Below are positions 23,702 through 33,244 of a DNA stretch of 64,000 nt, one piece after another. The notes below the pieces were generated by a model. That model made no database searches. It had not been told where the DNA came from and was given only the letters and a program-made list of their open reading frames with translations. The stretch covers positions 1 to 64,000 of the forward strand of contig NZ_CAJGBF010000010.1 of the NCBI RefSeq assembly GCF_904424705.1, in the 5' to 3' direction. The first letter of the stretch is position 1, and every line of letters starts with the position of its first letter. This stretch comes from Rossellomorea arthrocnemi. Its GTDB lineage: Bacteria > Bacillota > Bacilli > Bacillales > Bacillaceae_B. The position numbers were made by a program, and so were the translations under genes.

Positions 23702-23900
23702 AGAGGTAGGGACAAAAGGGTTGCAGTCAAAGGGAAACCGAACGAATTCTGTTTTTAAAATTGAATTCGTTCGGCTTTTATTGTTTTTGCACAAGCATAT
23801 ACAATGTTTATAGCTGGTTCTGGCTGTTGAATGGAGTGCAAAACGAAGACTCTTTTTGATTGATCAACTCCGTCTGCACGTCCATTAATTCATATTTCTT
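23702..23900. repeat. Partial copy of the AGAGRCTGGGACA element
   Basis: Starting 5 bases after malL, AGAGGTAGGGACAAAAGGGTT is followed by a hairpin with arms CCGAACGAATTC (23738-23749) and its exact complement (23763-23774) plus a T-run, then GGTTCTGGCTGTTGAATGGAGT and ACGAAGACTC. The same three blocks in the same order occur at 38912-39065. The right part is lost here. The hairpin probably terminates malL. No gene is seen between malL and 24015. Confidence 0.75.
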
Positions 23901-24014
23901 CAAATCTTCCACCCCCCTTTGCTAAAATAAAAGAAATGCACTGTCATGAACTTCGTTTAAAAGTGCACTATAAGGGTATATAATTCAGGTATTTGATGAA
24001 GGAGTCGATCATAG

Positions 24015-25556
24015 ATGGCAGAAAAACTAGACTTATCACAGTTTGAAAAGAAAATGATCATTCGTCCTATGGAGCATAAGGACATTAAAGATATTATCAA
24101 CATGCAGTCTGTCTGTTTCCCTGGTATGGATCCATGGAAGGTGGAGCACCTGGAAAGTCATCTGGAAGTATTTCCCGAAGGTCAACTGGTGGCAGAATTA
24201 GATGGGGAAATCATCGCATCATGCTCAAGTCTGATCATTAACTTTGACGAGTATGATGATCGCCACACATGGGATGATGTTACGGATAATGGCTACATAA
24301 CGAATCACAACCCCGATGGCTATAACTTATACGGAATCGAAGTGATGGTGCACCCGGATTACAGACGCATGAAGGTAGGGCATCGTTTGTATGAAGCAAG
24401 AAAGGACCTTGCAAGGCAGTGGAATTTAAAAAGTATCATCATAGGGGGACGCATCCCGAATTATCACAAGCACTCTGAAGAAATGTCTCCAAGAGAGTAC
24501 GTAGATTCAGTAGGGCGTCACAAGATTTATGATCCCGTCCTTTCATTCCAGCTACTGAATGGCTTCACCCTGATGAGAATCAATCCGAACTATTTACCTG
24601 ACGACAAGCGTTCTCATAAATATGCCACTCTGATGGAATGGAATAATGTCGATTACCGCCCTTCGAGCAAGCGCCACTTCAAAACGAGCTATCCCGTCCG
24701 GATTTGTGTCGTTCAATATATGATGAGAAAGATCAGTTCATTTGAAGAGTTTGCGAATCAGGTGGAATATTTCACGGATGTAGCTTCTGATGCGAAATCC
24801 GATTTCGTAGTGTTCCCTGAAATCTTCACCACACAGCTTATGTCGTTCTTGAACATTCAGTCACCAAGCCTTGCTGTAAGAAGATTGACAGATTTCACAG
24901 AGGATTATATTGAATTATTCACAGATCTCGCTGTTCGGTACAACATCAATATTATTGGGGGATCACACTTCGTCAAGGAAGAAAACGACGAAATTTACAA
25001 TATTGCCTATCTCTTCCGCCGTGATGGGACGATTGAGAAGCAATACAAAGTTCATATCACACCGAATGAACGAAAATGGTGGGGAATCAGCCCTGGAGAC
25101 TCTGTACGGGTATTTGATACGGATTGTGGGAAGATCGCGATCCAAATCTGTTATGATATTGAGTTCCCAGAGCTTGCACGCATCGCAACAGATAAAGGGG
25201 CTAAGATCATCTTCACCCCTTTCTGTACAGAGGATCGTCAGGGCTATCTGCGTGTCAGATATTGTGCACAGGCCCGTGCTGTGGAGAATCAGATCTATAC
25301 AGTCATTTCCGGTACTGTCGGAAATCTTCCACAAACGGAAAACATGGACATTCAATACGCTCAGTCCGGCATCTTTGCTCCGTCGGACTTCGAATTTGCC
25401 CGGGACGGAATCGTGGGGGAAACCAATCCGAACATTGAAATGGTCATGATCGGTGACGTCGACCTGGAAGTTCTTCGCCGCCAGCGCCAATCAGGGACAG
25501 TCCGACAACTGAAAGACCGACGCCATGATGTCTATGGCGTGCACTACAAAAAATAA
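24015..25556 (+). CDS. yhcX: GNAT acetyltransferase-nitrilase fusion (YhcX-like)
   Basis: This two-domain protein of 513 residues has a GNAT domain (about 15-180; HPDYRRMKVGHRLYEARK is the CoA-binding loop) followed by a carbon-nitrogen hydrolase domain (about 225-500). The hydrolase triad is visible: Glu in VVFPEIF (about 270), Lys in QYKVHITPNE (about 345) and Cys in IQICYDIEFPE (about 379). The fusion corresponds to B. subtilis YhcX, of uncertain substrate; an amidase acting on an N-acylated small molecule is likely. Confidence 0.88.
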   Translation: MAEKLDLSQFEKKMIIRPMEHKDIKDIINMQSVCFPGMDPWKVEHLESHLEVFPEGQLVAELDGEIIASCSSLIINFDEYDDRHTWDDVTDNGYITNHNPDGYNLYGIEVMVHPDYRRMKVGHRLYEARKDLARQWNLKSIIIGGRIPNYHKHSEEMSPREYVDSVGRHKIYDPVLSFQLLNGFTLMRINPNYLPDDKRSHKYATLMEWNNVDYRPSSKRHFKTSYPVRICVVQYMMRKISSFEEFANQVEYFTDVASDAKSDFVVFPEIFTTQLMSFLNIQSPSLAVRRLTDFTEDYIELFTDLAVRYNINIIGGSHFVKEENDEIYNIAYLFRRDGTIEKQYKVHITPNERKWWGISPGDSVRVFDTDCGKIAIQICYDIEFPELARIATDKGAKIIFTPFCTEDRQGYLRVRYCAQARAVENQIYTVISGTVGNLPQTENMDIQYAQSGIFAPSDFEFARDGIVGETNPNIEMVMIGDVDLEVLRRQRQSGTVRQLKDRRHDVYGVHYKK

Positions 25557-25566
25557 GGCAAATAAG

Positions 25567-25603
25567 AAAGGCCCCGCTGATTTGCTCAGTGGGGTTTCTA
25601 TTT
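25567..25603 (+). terminator. Intrinsic terminator
   Basis: CCCCGCTGA pairs with TCAGTGGGG around TTTGC, followed by a T-rich stretch, after the yhcX-like gene. Confidence 0.8.
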
Positions 25604-25865
25604 CAGTAAAGAGAATTGCTTTATATAGATGTACTGTTACGACTCAGTAAACTCACCAAAAAAATAGAGAATAGTAGGGACAATACAACCAGAAATTAAC
25701 GTCACCCACATTTTCAAAAGTACCCAAAAGTGCTAATTCTTTAAAGAAAAGTTATGCTAAAATAAAGTTTAAGCGAATCCTGTCGACAACTGACGGATTG
25801 TTTTAGAAGGAATTCTACAATATATGATAGAATTCATTATTATACAGCATTAGGAGGGGATCGTT
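25604..25865 (+). promoter_or_regulatory. pgcA upstream region
   Basis: An extended -10 element, TGCTAAAAT (25755-25763), is the best promoter candidate, without a good -35. Further down, GAATTCT (25810-25816) and AGAATTC (25829-25835) form a small hairpin. Nothing else is seen in this gap. Confidence 0.35.
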
Positions 25866-27617
25866 TTGAGTTGGAAAACATCTTGGGAAAAATGGAGCAG
25901 CTACTTACGTCTGGATGAAGAAGTCAATGAACTCTTAGAGTCAATGAAAGACGATGAGAAGACCTTAGAAGACGCATTCTACAAAAATCTTGAATTCGGT
26001 ACAGGTGGTATGAGGGGAGAAATCGGTCCTGGAACCAATCGAATGAACATCTATACAGTGAGAAAAGCGTCCGAAGGATTAGCACGATACATAGAAGAAC
26101 AGGGAGAAGAGGCTAAAAATCGCGGAGTTGTAATCGCTTACGACTCCCGATATAAATCACCTGAGTTTGCCATGGAGTCAGCGAAAACCCTCGCCACCCA
26201 TGGTATCCAAACATATGTTTTCGATGAATTGAAGCCTACACCGGAGCTTTCATTTGCCTTAAGGCAGTTAAAGGCTTTCTCAGGCATAGTGGTAACGGCA
26301 AGTCATAATCCACCAGAATATAATGGATACAAAGTATACGGAGAAGATGGGGCACAACTTCCCCCACATGTAGCAGATGAAGTGATCGAGAAAGTAAATG
26401 CTGTTGAAAATGAATTAGAAATTCATGTAAAAACAGAAGAAGAACTAAAAGCGGCTGGCCTCATTAAGATGATAGGGGAAGAAATCGATGAAGCTTACCT
26501 TGAACAATTGATTTCAATTTCTGAGAAGCCGCAGATCGCCAAGGAAACCGATTTGAAAATCGTGTTTTCACCACTTCATGGTACAGCCTTAAAAATGGCT
26601 GAAACAGGTCTGAAAGCCTTAGGATATCAGCATGTTCACATCGTAAAGGAACAGGCAGTCCCGGATCCTGAGTTTACGACAGTAAAGTCTCCAAACCCGG
26701 AAGATAAAGCAGCATTTGAATATGCCATCCGTGACGGAAAGACAATGGACGCAGATATCCTGATTGCGACAGATCCCGATGCAGACCGATTAGGCGTAGC
26801 CGTAAAAGGAGAATCAGGGGAATACATCCTCCTTACTGGAAACCAGACCGGTGCCATCCTCCTCGATTATATCCTTGCCCGTAAACAGGAAAAGGACATG
26901 ATTCCCAAAAACGGACGCGTATTCAAAACGATCGTCACTTCCGAATTAGGGCGTAAAGTCGCTGAGCATTATGGTGCTTCAGTCGAGGATGTACTGACAG
27001 GCTTTAAATTTATAGGTGAAAAAATCAAGAAGTACGAAGAAACCGGTGAATATTCATTTTTATTCGGATATGAAGAAAGCTATGGTTATCTGATCGGCGA
27101 CTTCGCCCGGGATAAAGATGCCATTCAAGCGGTATTGATGGCATCAGAAGCGGCTGCTTATTATAAAAGAGAAGGTAAAACGCTATACGATGTCTTAAAT
27201 GAATTATTCCAGAAACACGGTTTCTACCAGGAAGGGCTGAAGAGTTTAACTCTTAAAGGAAAAGAAGGAGCCGAACAAATTCAGGGTATCCTGAAGGACT
27301 TCAGAAATGAACCATTGAAAGAAGTGGGTGGCATACGTGTTGTGTCCTCAGAAGACTACAAAGTAAGTGAAAGAGTGAATTTAGTAACGGGTGAAGAGGC
27401 GGCCATACATCTCCCTTCTTCAAATGTATTAAAATATTTCCTTGAAGACGGATCTTGGATTTGTTTACGTCCTTCAGGAACAGAACCGAAAATCAAATTT
27501 TATTTCAGCGTGATAGGTGAAACCCAACGTGACAGTGATCAAAAATTAAAGTCCCTCGAGGAAGCTATCATGTCGAAAGTGGAAACGATGATCAGGTCGT
27601 CTGTAGGAGAAGCATAA
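25866..27617 (+). CDS. pgcA: Alpha-phosphoglucomutase PgcA (phospho-sugar mutase)
   Basis: The 583-residue enzyme interconverts glucose 6-phosphate and glucose 1-phosphate, feeding UDP-glucose synthesis for teichoic acid and glycolipid. Visible landmarks are [13 protein letters not shown], the phosphoserine loop [17 protein letters not shown] (Ser near 146), the Mg-binding TDPDADRLG (about 304), the sugar-binding [12 protein letters not shown] (about 401) and the phosphate-binding [12 protein letters not shown] near the end. The start is TTG at 25866, preceded by AGGAGGGG. The gene order after yhcX-like is shared with B. subtilis. Confidence 0.93.
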   Translation: MSWKTSWEKWSSYLRLDEEVNELLESMKDDEKTLEDAFYKNLEFGTGGMRGEIGPGTNRMNIYTVRKASEGLARYIEEQGEEAKNRGVVIAYDSRYKSPEFAMESAKTLATHGIQTYVFDELKPTPELSFALRQLKAFSGIVVTASHNPPEYNGYKVYGEDGAQLPPHVADEVIEKVNAVENELEIHVKTEEELKAAGLIKMIGEEIDEAYLEQLISISEKPQIAKETDLKIVFSPLHGTALKMAETGLKALGYQHVHIVKEQAVPDPEFTTVKSPNPEDKAAFEYAIRDGKTMDADILIATDPDADRLGVAVKGESGEYILLTGNQTGAILLDYILARKQEKDMIPKNGRVFKTIVTSELGRKVAEHYGASVEDVLTGFKFIGEKIKKYEETGEYSFLFGYEESYGYLIGDFARDKDAIQAVLMASEAAAYYKREGKTLYDVLNELFQKHGFYQEGLKSLTLKGKEGAEQIQGILKDFRNEPLKEVGGIRVVSSEDYKVSERVNLVTGEEAAIHLPSSNVLKYFLEDGSWICLRPSGTEPKIKFYFSVIGETQRDSDQKLKSLEEAIMSKVETMIRSSVGEA

Positions 27618-27636
27618 CAGGTGCTAAATTCGTACT

Positions 27637-27675
27637 AAAAAACAAGAGATGTGTTTCATGCATCTCTTGTTTTTT
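27637..27675 (+). terminator. Intrinsic terminator after pgcA
   Basis: AAAAAACAAGAGATG pairs with CATCTCTTGTTTTTT. Confidence 0.9.
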
Positions 27676-27796
27676 GAATTGAAATGGGAACGTGTGTTTT
27701 CAGACAAAGGTCGTAGAACATCTCATTCTTTTTGATAATCCCGGTTTTGTGTAAAATCTATATACTATTAGTGTATGATCGGAAAGGACGATGAAC

Positions 27797-28912
27797 ATGA
27801 ATAAGGAATCCCTTTCAAATATTGAGCTTTTGAAAGAGATAGCCGAATTGTTGAATAATGAAACAGAGATTGCTTGCATGCTTTCTGGTGCATTGAAAAA
27901 GCTGATCGGTGGCTCAAGCTTTACCACGGGCTGGATCTTTTTCATTGAAGAGGAAGGAAGTCATGAGCTTGTAGCTTATGAAAATCTGCCTGACTCCCTC
28001 TCGGATCGAAAATGTGAGCTGATGAATAAGGGAGGCTGCTGGTGTGTGAATCGCTTCCGAAAAGGGAAACTCACCAAAGCATCCAATATTATTGAATGTC
28101 AAAGAATCGAGCAGGCCATCGAAGAGAATAGGGGGGCAACAGATGATATCACATATCATGCAACGGTTCCCCTGCAGTCCGGAAATGAGTCCTTCGGGTT
28201 GTTGAATGTGGCAGCTCCGAATAAAACCCACTTTTCTACGGATGAACTCGCGCTTCTTGAATCGGTAGCCTTCCAAATTGGCTCGGCCATTAAACGCATT
28301 TTGTTAACGAAAAAGGAACAGGAAGTCGCGTTGATTGGAGAGCGGAACCGGTTGGCAAGAGATCTTCATGATTCGGTAAGCCAATTGTTATTTTCCCTTA
28401 CATTAACAGCAAGGGGGGGAGCTGAAATGGCGGAGACCGAAGATGTAAAGAATACTTTCAAAACGATTCAAGGTTTGGCACAGGAAGCGTTAACGGAGAT
28501 GAGGGCCCTCATCTGGCAATTAAGACCCCATGGCCTTGAAAATGGAGTGGTAGACGCTGCAAAAGGATATGCAGAAATGCTTGGATTAACCTTGGAAACG
28601 AAAATAGGGGGTGTCATTTCTTTAAGCTCTAAAATAGAAGAAGCGCTGTGGCGAGTCAGTCAGGAAGCATTGAATAATTGTAAAAAGCATTCCGGTGAGG
28701 AAAAAATTCTTTATACACTGAAAAGTGAGTTGAAAACCATTTATTTAACGATTGAAGATAGAGGCTACGGATTTCAGTATGACAGGCAGCAATCCCTGCC
28801 TTCAGTGGGGATCCAAAGTATGAGAGAACGTGTGAAAAGCATCGGAGGTACATTTTCTATCGACAGCAAGCTTGGAAAAGGGACAGTCATTTCAGTTCAA
28901 ATACCGTATTAG
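27797..28912 (+). CDS. yhcY: NarX-type sensor histidine kinase (YhcY-like)
   Basis: This cytoplasmic kinase of about 371 residues has a GAF-like sensory domain (about 15-165) including the cysteine-containing CWCVNRFRKGKL, a HisKA_3 dimerisation domain with GERNRLARDLHDSVSQLLF (His near 191) and a HATPase_c domain ending in a glycine-rich KLGKGTVISVQIP. It is the partner of the YhcZ-like regulator 13 bases downstream. ATG 27797 is preferred over 27791 because AAAGGA lies 8 bases before it. The stimulus is unknown; linkage to an FMN reductase suggests a redox or electrophile signal. Confidence 0.85.
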   Translation: MNKESLSNIELLKEIAELLNNETEIACMLSGALKKLIGGSSFTTGWIFFIEEEGSHELVAYENLPDSLSDRKCELMNKGGCWCVNRFRKGKLTKASNIIECQRIEQAIEENRGATDDITYHATVPLQSGNESFGLLNVAAPNKTHFSTDELALLESVAFQIGSAIKRILLTKKEQEVALIGERNRLARDLHDSVSQLLFSLTLTARGGAEMAETEDVKNTFKTIQGLAQEALTEMRALIWQLRPHGLENGVVDAAKGYAEMLGLTLETKIGGVISLSSKIEEALWRVSQEALNNCKKHSGEEKILYTLKSELKTIYLTIEDRGYGFQYDRQQSLPSVGIQSMRERVKSIGGTFSIDSKLGKGTVISVQIPY

Positions 28913-28925
28913 GAGGTGCCTGGCA

Positions 28926-29561
28926 ATGATTAGAGTTTTAATAGCCGATGATCACCATGTCGTACGAAGGGGATTGGTATTCTTTTTGAAGACCCAAAAG
29001 GACCTGGATATCGTCGGAGAAGCAAAAGATGGATTAGAAGCCGTTCGAATGGCTGGAGAGCTAAAACCTGACATCATATTGATGGATCTGATGATGCCGG
29101 TAATGGACGGGATCGAGGCGACAAAGGAAATTAAAAAAAATCAACCCGGCATTCAAATTCTGATGCTAACAAGTTTTTCTGATCAGAATCATGTGATACC
29201 GGCTATTGAAGCAGGAGCGGCAGGATATCAGTTGAAGGACATTGAACCCGATGAGTTAGTGAATGGCATCCGAAAACTCTTATCAGGGGAAAATTCCCTT
29301 CACCCGAAAGCAACCAATCATTTACTGACACGAATCTCAAAACAGGAGCCTCCCCATAGAATTCACGAGCTGACCAGGCGGGAGAAAGATGTTTTAATTG
29401 AGCTTACGAAAGGGAAGAGCAATAAAGAGATTGCTTCAAGCCTCTATATAACGGAAAAGACCGTCAAGACCCATATTTCTAACATTTTTTCCAAGCTGGA
29501 AGTATCAGATCGTACACAAGCGGCATTATATGCTGTAAAACATCAGTTGACCACAAATTAA
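28926..29561 (+). CDS. yhcZ: NarL/FixJ-family response regulator (YhcZ-like)
   Basis: The 211-residue protein has a receiver domain with acidic pocket DDH (residues 8-10) and phospho-acceptor Asp54 in ILMDLMMPVMDG, conserved Lys in GYQLKDIE, and a C-terminal LuxR-type HTH (LTRREKDVLIELTKGKSNKE onward). AGGAGGTG precedes ATG 28926. It is phosphorylated by the adjacent kinase and probably controls the yhcYZ-yhdA operon. Confidence 0.88.
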   Translation: MIRVLIADDHHVVRRGLVFFLKTQKDLDIVGEAKDGLEAVRMAGELKPDIILMDLMMPVMDGIEATKEIKKNQPGIQILMLTSFSDQNHVIPAIEAGAAGYQLKDIEPDELVNGIRKLLSGENSLHPKATNHLLTRISKQEPPHRIHELTRREKDVLIELTKGKSNKEIASSLYITEKTVKTHISNIFSKLEVSDRTQAALYAVKHQLTTN

Positions 29562-30122
<561 letters not shown>

Positions 30123-30173
30123 AAACAGGCTGTTTTACGCACAACCTTTGCGAAAATAGCCAAAAATAAAAAT

Positions 30174-30197
30174 CGGCATATTGTGCCGGTTTTTTAT
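30174..30197 (+). terminator. Intrinsic terminator
   Basis: CGGCA pairs with TGCCG, followed by GTTTTTTATTT. Confidence 0.7.
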
Positions 30198-30300
30198 TTG
30201 GTTTATTTTTAATGTAAGAAAATTTGGTAAGAAGGCACACTCCTTTGTAATGTACACGGTGAATGCGTCAAGTATATCTATACCATCCAAAATAATAGAA

Positions 30301-30333
30301 GCTGATCCAATAGTGTATACTAATTGGATCAGC
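30301..30333. terminator. Hairpin after the yhdB-like gene
   Basis: GCTGATCCAAT pairs with ATTGGATCAGC around an 11-base loop; it lies downstream of the minus-strand yhdB-like gene. Confidence 0.55.
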
Positions 30334-30355
30334 CGTAGGTGGAATTCTCTTTTTG

Positions 30356-30610
30356 CTACATCTCTGCAAAGGTTTCCTCAAGTGGTTGCTCGACACTATA
30401 GGTGAAGTTTGCATGTTCAATATATCGTAAAAGCGTATAGAGGTTACGCTCTACAACCGTGTAATCTTTTGAGTAATGATACGCATGTAAGAAATGTTCT
30501 ATTCTTTTCGAAAGAAGGTCATCTTTCGTTCTCACCATGAGGATCAGCAGGTTATCCCATTCTGATCGATGAGTGTAATACAAGGCCCGATCGTAGTCGA
30601 CTTTGTTCAC
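30356..30610 (-). CDS. yhdB: YhdB-family protein
   Basis: The 84-residue protein begins VDYDRALYYTHRSEWDNLLI and continues MVRTKDDLLSKRIEHFLHAY, the highly conserved core of YhdB in bacilli. It is helical and soluble; function is unknown. The GTG start at 30610 follows GGAGGG by 7 bases. Its place beside yhdA and yhdC matches B. subtilis. Confidence 0.82.
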   Translation of the reverse strand: MNKVDYDRALYYTHRSEWDNLLILMVRTKDDLLSKRIEHFLHAYHYSKDYTVVERNLYTLLRYIEHANFTYSVEQPLEETFAEM

Positions 30611-30777
30611 TTGGTTTCCCTCCTTTTGAAGGGGTACTTCTATTGTGTGGAGAAAACCTCATTTATTTCTCTGTAAAAGTTGGTTATGTTGCAAATGCTC
30701 GTTTTCCTTCTATTGGGTGAATAAAACCGAATTTTTAATTCATCCTATGTAATGAAACGTAAACAGGGGTGATAAAA

Positions 30778-31077
30778 ATGAAGAAAGCTTTCGTAATCTT
30801 ATCAACTTTATTTTTTCTATTGTCGAGTCAGGCACATGCCGAGCCTGCGGATTATCAAAAGTTTGGTCGTATTGCGACGGCAGTCATCAAGGAGGACTAT
30901 CCTGGACAGCCTCTAAAGGATTATCAGTATATGGGCCGTCAGAAAATGTCGGAGAACAAAGTCTCTGATGCATTTGAATTTACCGTGCAAGAAAACAATG
31001 CAGAGAAAAAAGTTGTCGTTGTCGTTGTGCACAATCTCGATAATGAAAAGGTACTTAATATTTCGGTGAAGGAATAA
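30778..31077 (+). CDS. yhdC: Exported DUF3889 protein (YhdC/YqzG-like)
   Basis: The 99-residue protein has a clear signal peptide (MKKAFVILSTLFFLLSSQAHA) with cleavage expected after AHA, and a small secreted domain DYQKFGRIATAVIKEDYPGQ typical of DUF3889. No function is known. GGGG precedes ATG 30778 by 8 bases. It sits between yhdB and spoVR, as YhdC does in B. subtilis. Confidence 0.78.
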   Translation: MKKAFVILSTLFFLLSSQAHAEPADYQKFGRIATAVIKEDYPGQPLKDYQYMGRQKMSENKVSDAFEFTVQENNAEKKVVVVVVHNLDNEKVLNISVKE

Positions 31078-31091
31078 CTTGATCAGATTAA

Positions 31092-31119
31092 GTCTTCTTT
31101 GATAAGAAGGCTTTTTTTT
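31092..31119 (+). terminator. Intrinsic terminator
   Basis: GTCTTCTT pairs with AAGAAGGC, followed by eight Ts. Confidence 0.85.
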
Positions 31120-31333
31120 AATGGGGTCTAACGGTATGATAATAATGACAGAAAAAATCTGCACTCATACTTCATGGTGTTGATAAAATAAAGTATTCAC
31201 TGCAAAAAAAACGCCGATTTGCTAGAATGAATGCATACATCATTCGTTTGTGATTTTGAAAGGGGATTTTTGTTCCGATGTGATGCTCATCTTTTCTAAC
31301 CTATATAAAAACTAAATAAAGGGAGGAAGAGAT

Positions 31334-32518
31334 ATGCATTCCAATGCATTTAAAAATCTGTGGTTTGGTCAAGCACTGGCCAATATGGGGGATGTTTTCT
31401 ATATCGTAGGGCTGATCTCCCTTGTGTACAATCTAACAGGATCCGCTGTTTACATGACGGCTGTTCCTTTAGTCATTACGTTTTCGAGATTTATCAGCAG
31501 TATGGCAGCTCCTCTATTGTTGAATCGTACCCAAATGAGAAGTTTAATCGCATATTCTCAAATGGGAAAGACGTTCTTCCTATGCTTTTTCCTCTTGATG
31601 TTGGTACTCAACATCGGGAATGTGTGGTTCTATTTGGTATGTGCCAGTATCATTTCTTTTTTGGATGGGTGGGCACTTCCAGCGAGAAATTCTTATGTGC
31701 CATTTCTGGTGAAGCGGGAAGAGCTTATGGGGGCGAATGGGTTTCTCTCTACAGTCGATCAGACGATTCAATTTTCAAGTTGGGCGCTGGGAGGAATTCT
31801 TTTAGCACTACTGAGTGAAACGAATCTTTTTATTATTGTAATTCTCTTGTTTCTGGCAAGCACCTTTTTCATGCTGAGGCTGCCGGTTATTCCAAGTACC
31901 ACGTTGGAAGTCCGCAAGGTTTGGTGGCAGCAGCTTGGCGAGGGCTGGTCGGAAGTGAAAAGGCGTAAAGGGCTTCTTCCTGTTTTTTGGATTTACGGAT
32001 TGGAGTCGATCTCAGGTACAGTCTGGATCGCAGCTGTACTCTATTTGTATGTTGATTTAAAGCTTCAGCGAGGGGAAGAGTGGTGGGGCTTCATAAACTC
32101 CAGCTTTTTTGTCGGACTGGTCCTTGCCTCATATGCAATATTTAAGTTCCATGGATTCTTTTCAAAGCATCGGCACAAGTGGCTTCCGGTCTGTATGATT
32201 GTAACTTCAGGTGTTACCTTTGTGTTTGCCTGGAACAAGATGGCCCTCCTTGCACTCGTCTTGTCCTTTGTGTTCGGATTGTTTGATCAGATTAAGAATG
32301 TTGTGCTGCAAACGTATTTGCAGGAAAGTGCACCTCCCGAGGAACTCGGGAAGATTTATGCTGCAGAAGGAGCATTAACAACCCTGCTGTTCGGGTTATC
32401 CTCGGTGGGAGTCGGATTGCTTCTGGAAGTGTTAAGTATCTCAACGATATTTTCCCTGTCTGCGCTCTTGCTTCTCAGTACCCTCATTCCTGTGCTGTAT
32501 CTGCAAAAGAATATGTAA
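31334..32518 (+). CDS. MFS transporter
   Basis: The 394-residue protein has about 12 hydrophobic segments and resembles drug- or macrolide-efflux type major facilitator proteins (FKNLWFGQALANMGDVFYIV at the front). The usual GxLaDrxGrkk loop between helices 2 and 3 is poorly conserved (LLLNRTQMRSLI). The substrate cannot be told. GGAGG precedes ATG 31334. It is followed immediately by a GAGGGCTGGGACA repeat copy rather than a simple terminator. Confidence 0.8.
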   Translation: MHSNAFKNLWFGQALANMGDVFYIVGLISLVYNLTGSAVYMTAVPLVITFSRFISSMAAPLLLNRTQMRSLIAYSQMGKTFFLCFFLLMLVLNIGNVWFYLVCASIISFLDGWALPARNSYVPFLVKREELMGANGFLSTVDQTIQFSSWALGGILLALLSETNLFIIVILLFLASTFFMLRLPVIPSTTLEVRKVWWQQLGEGWSEVKRRKGLLPVFWIYGLESISGTVWIAAVLYLYVDLKLQRGEEWWGFINSSFFVGLVLASYAIFKFHGFFSKHRHKWLPVCMIVTSGVTFVFAWNKMALLALVLSFVFGLFDQIKNVVLQTYLQESAPPEELGKIYAAEGALTTLLFGLSSVGVGLLLEVLSISTIFSLSALLLLSTLIPVLYLQKNM

Positions 32519-32533
32519 GCATAAGTTGATAAT

Positions 32534-32720
32534 GAGGGCTGGGACATTACTTAATCAAGCCAATCCCTATTTATCAGAAGAAAAAGAGCACCTGGAGCGG
32601 ATATCAATCACTACACGCTTCTCAAAAATAAAAATGTTTACGAAGACAGCCTAAATAATAAAAATCCGAACGACTTCGAATTTTCTAAAAGAATTTCGAA
32701 TGATCGTTTGGATTTTTCTT
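32534..32720. repeat. Second partial copy of the AGAGRCTGGGACA element
   Basis: GAGGGCTGGGACATTAC starts 15 bases after the MFS stop. A hairpin follows with arms AAAATCCGAACGA (32661-32673) and TCGTTTGGATTTT (32704-32716), extended by an inner TTCGAA pair. The hairpin family is shared with 23738-23774 and 38946-38988. Confidence 0.7.
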
Positions 32721-32767
32721 TGACTAAAACACTTTTCTCTCAGCATCACCCTCCTTTTTCGTGTTTG

Positions 32768-33184
32768 GTCTTATGCTTGTCGGGCCAGCCCAAGCCGCCT
32801 CCGCTTTTCATTGTCCAGCTCCGGCAGCTAGTCCCTCGAGGTCATAAGTCAAGGTCGCCAAAAAGGCAAAAAGCCGCCTTTTCAGCGACCTCGCCTTATG
32901 CTTGTCGGGCCAGCACAAGCCGCCTCCGCTTTTCTTTTTGTCCAGCTCCAGGGGCTTGGGGCTCGAGGTCATAAGTCAAACTAACCAAAAAGGCAAACAG
33001 CGCCTTTCCGGTTAGTTCGTCTTATGCTTGTCGCCCCAGTGCGAGCCCCTTCCGCTTTTCATGTCCAGCTCCAGGGCTTAGAGGCTCGAGGTCATAAGTC
33101 AAACATGCCAAAAAGGCAAAAACCCGCCTTTTCGGCATGTTCGTCTTATGCTTGTCGCCTCTGGGCAAGCCCTTCCGCTTTTCT
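32768..33184. repeat. Hairpin-repeat array, locus 2 (three units)
   Basis: Three tandem units of the modular hairpin repeat, with inner arms AGGTCGC/GCGACCT (32852-32858, 32885-32891), AACTAACC/GGTTAGTT (32979-32986, 33010-33017) and AACATGCC/GGCATGTT (33102-33109, 33134-33141). The last unit is almost identical to the last unit of locus 1. It lies directly upstream of spoVR, and a long open frame through it is a by-product of the repeat. Confidence 0.88.
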
Positions 33185-33244
33185 TTTCATCAAATCTCTT
33201 TTCTCTTCATACATTTAGATAAGAGTATAAAGAGGAGGATGACG

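Noticed and set aside
24963-25490. 175-codon open frame antisense to the yhcX-like gene, plus a 179-codon frame in another phase
   Set aside because: Both lie wholly inside a well-conserved gene, lack ribosome sites and have no recognisable domains; they are codon-usage shadows.
33137-33244. N-terminal extension of SpoVR into the repeat array
   Set aside because: The ribosome site AGGAGG at 33233-33238 and the family's usual length support ATG 33245; the extension is repeat sequence.
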